Assembly (NCBI GenBank): GCA_002697825.1
Contig: NZYH01000033.1
Location: forward strand, 24,489-30,882
Origin: Nitrospina sp.
GTDB lineage: Bacteria > Nitrospinota > Nitrospinia > Nitrospinales > VA-1
DNA length: 6,394 bases
Reading direction: 5' to 3'
Shown here: one piece after another, positions 6,193 to 6,394 of the stretch
How the letters are laid out: every line of letters begins with the position of its first letter
How positions within the stretch are numbered: position 1 is the stretch's first letter
Translations under genes and position numbers: made by a program
The notes under the pieces: model-generated
Database searches by the model: none
Seen by the model: only the letters and a program-made list of their open reading frames with translations
Told to the model about the DNA's origin: nothing

Positions 6193-6394
6193 ACACTAAA
6201 ATAGGTTCAATATTAGGATATTATGAGGCTATGCATACAGGAGTTAAGGAAATCAGCATATAAAATTTTAAAATGTAAGCGGTTGTAAAATTATTGAATA
6301 GATTTATTAGATACTAGCTTAAGAAAAGGCGGATTAGTTGAAGTTACATGTTAAACAAGTTTACCTAAAAATATTGCGCCAGGAATCTTAAAGC

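Larger units (their letters stand above)
6072..6394. other. Non-coding, very AT-rich region upstream of the porin
   Basis: No credible coding frame was found in this stretch on either strand. It holds the porin ribosome binding site, the candidate promoter, and the AT-only inverted repeat. A smaller AATAT/ATATT dyad lies at 6209-6222. The part beyond about 6230 shows no recognisable element, tRNA or repeat. The gene upstream of the porin lies outside the window. Confidence 0.6.

Noticed and set aside
6120..6394. Possible PhoB or Fur operators upstream of the porin.
   Set aside because: I could not find paired CTGTCAT-like repeats or a 19-bp Fur-type dyad. The only dyads are short and AT-only.

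Overview
The window is AT-rich and gene-dense, and it comes from a bacterium with an outer membrane, because one gene encodes a signal-peptide-bearing beta-barrel porin of the OprO/OprP type. A short Mrp/NBP35 ATPase beside a PCP-reductase-domain protein, together with an OprO/P porin, would fit a Nitrospinota/Nitrospirota-like or deltaproteobacterial-type lineage. This placement is an inference from gene content and was not tested. I see no tRNA, rRNA, CRISPR array, insertion sequence or phage gene.

Layout: on the minus strand, a HelD-like superfamily 1 helicase (879-3017) is followed 81 bp later by truA (60-797), the tRNA pseudouridine synthase A. The two are probably co-transcribed. A 247-bp divergent intergenic region (3018-3264) separates them from a plus-strand pair: an Mrp/NBP35/ApbC-type P-loop ATPase (3265-4146) and, 17 bp later, a small two-domain protein with a four-cysteine zinc-ribbon-like N-terminus and a PCP_red-like C-terminus (4164-4598). 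A convergent intergenic region (4599-4733) carries a strong 12-14 bp hairpin and a separate minus-strand terminator. Beyond it lies the minus-strand porin gene (4734-6071), with about 320 bp of very AT-rich upstream DNA up to the window end.

How the genes relate: helD and truA have general housekeeping roles in RNA polymerase/nucleic-acid handling and tRNA modification. The porin is an independent transport gene. The most interesting part is the ATPase plus PCP_red pair. In dark-operative protochlorophyllide reductase, a P-loop iron-sulfur ATPase (BchL) works with BchB, whose C-terminal domain is the PCP_red family. Here a different P-loop Fe-S ATPase is paired with a free-standing PCP_red domain, with no pigment genes in view, which suggests an uncharacterised Fe-S carrier or redox-maturation module. 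Two predicted starts were moved: the ATPase to ATG 3265 rather than TTG 3262, and the porin to ATG 6071 rather than TTG 6119. Both moves rest on ribosome-binding-site spacing, and the porin move also on its signal peptide.
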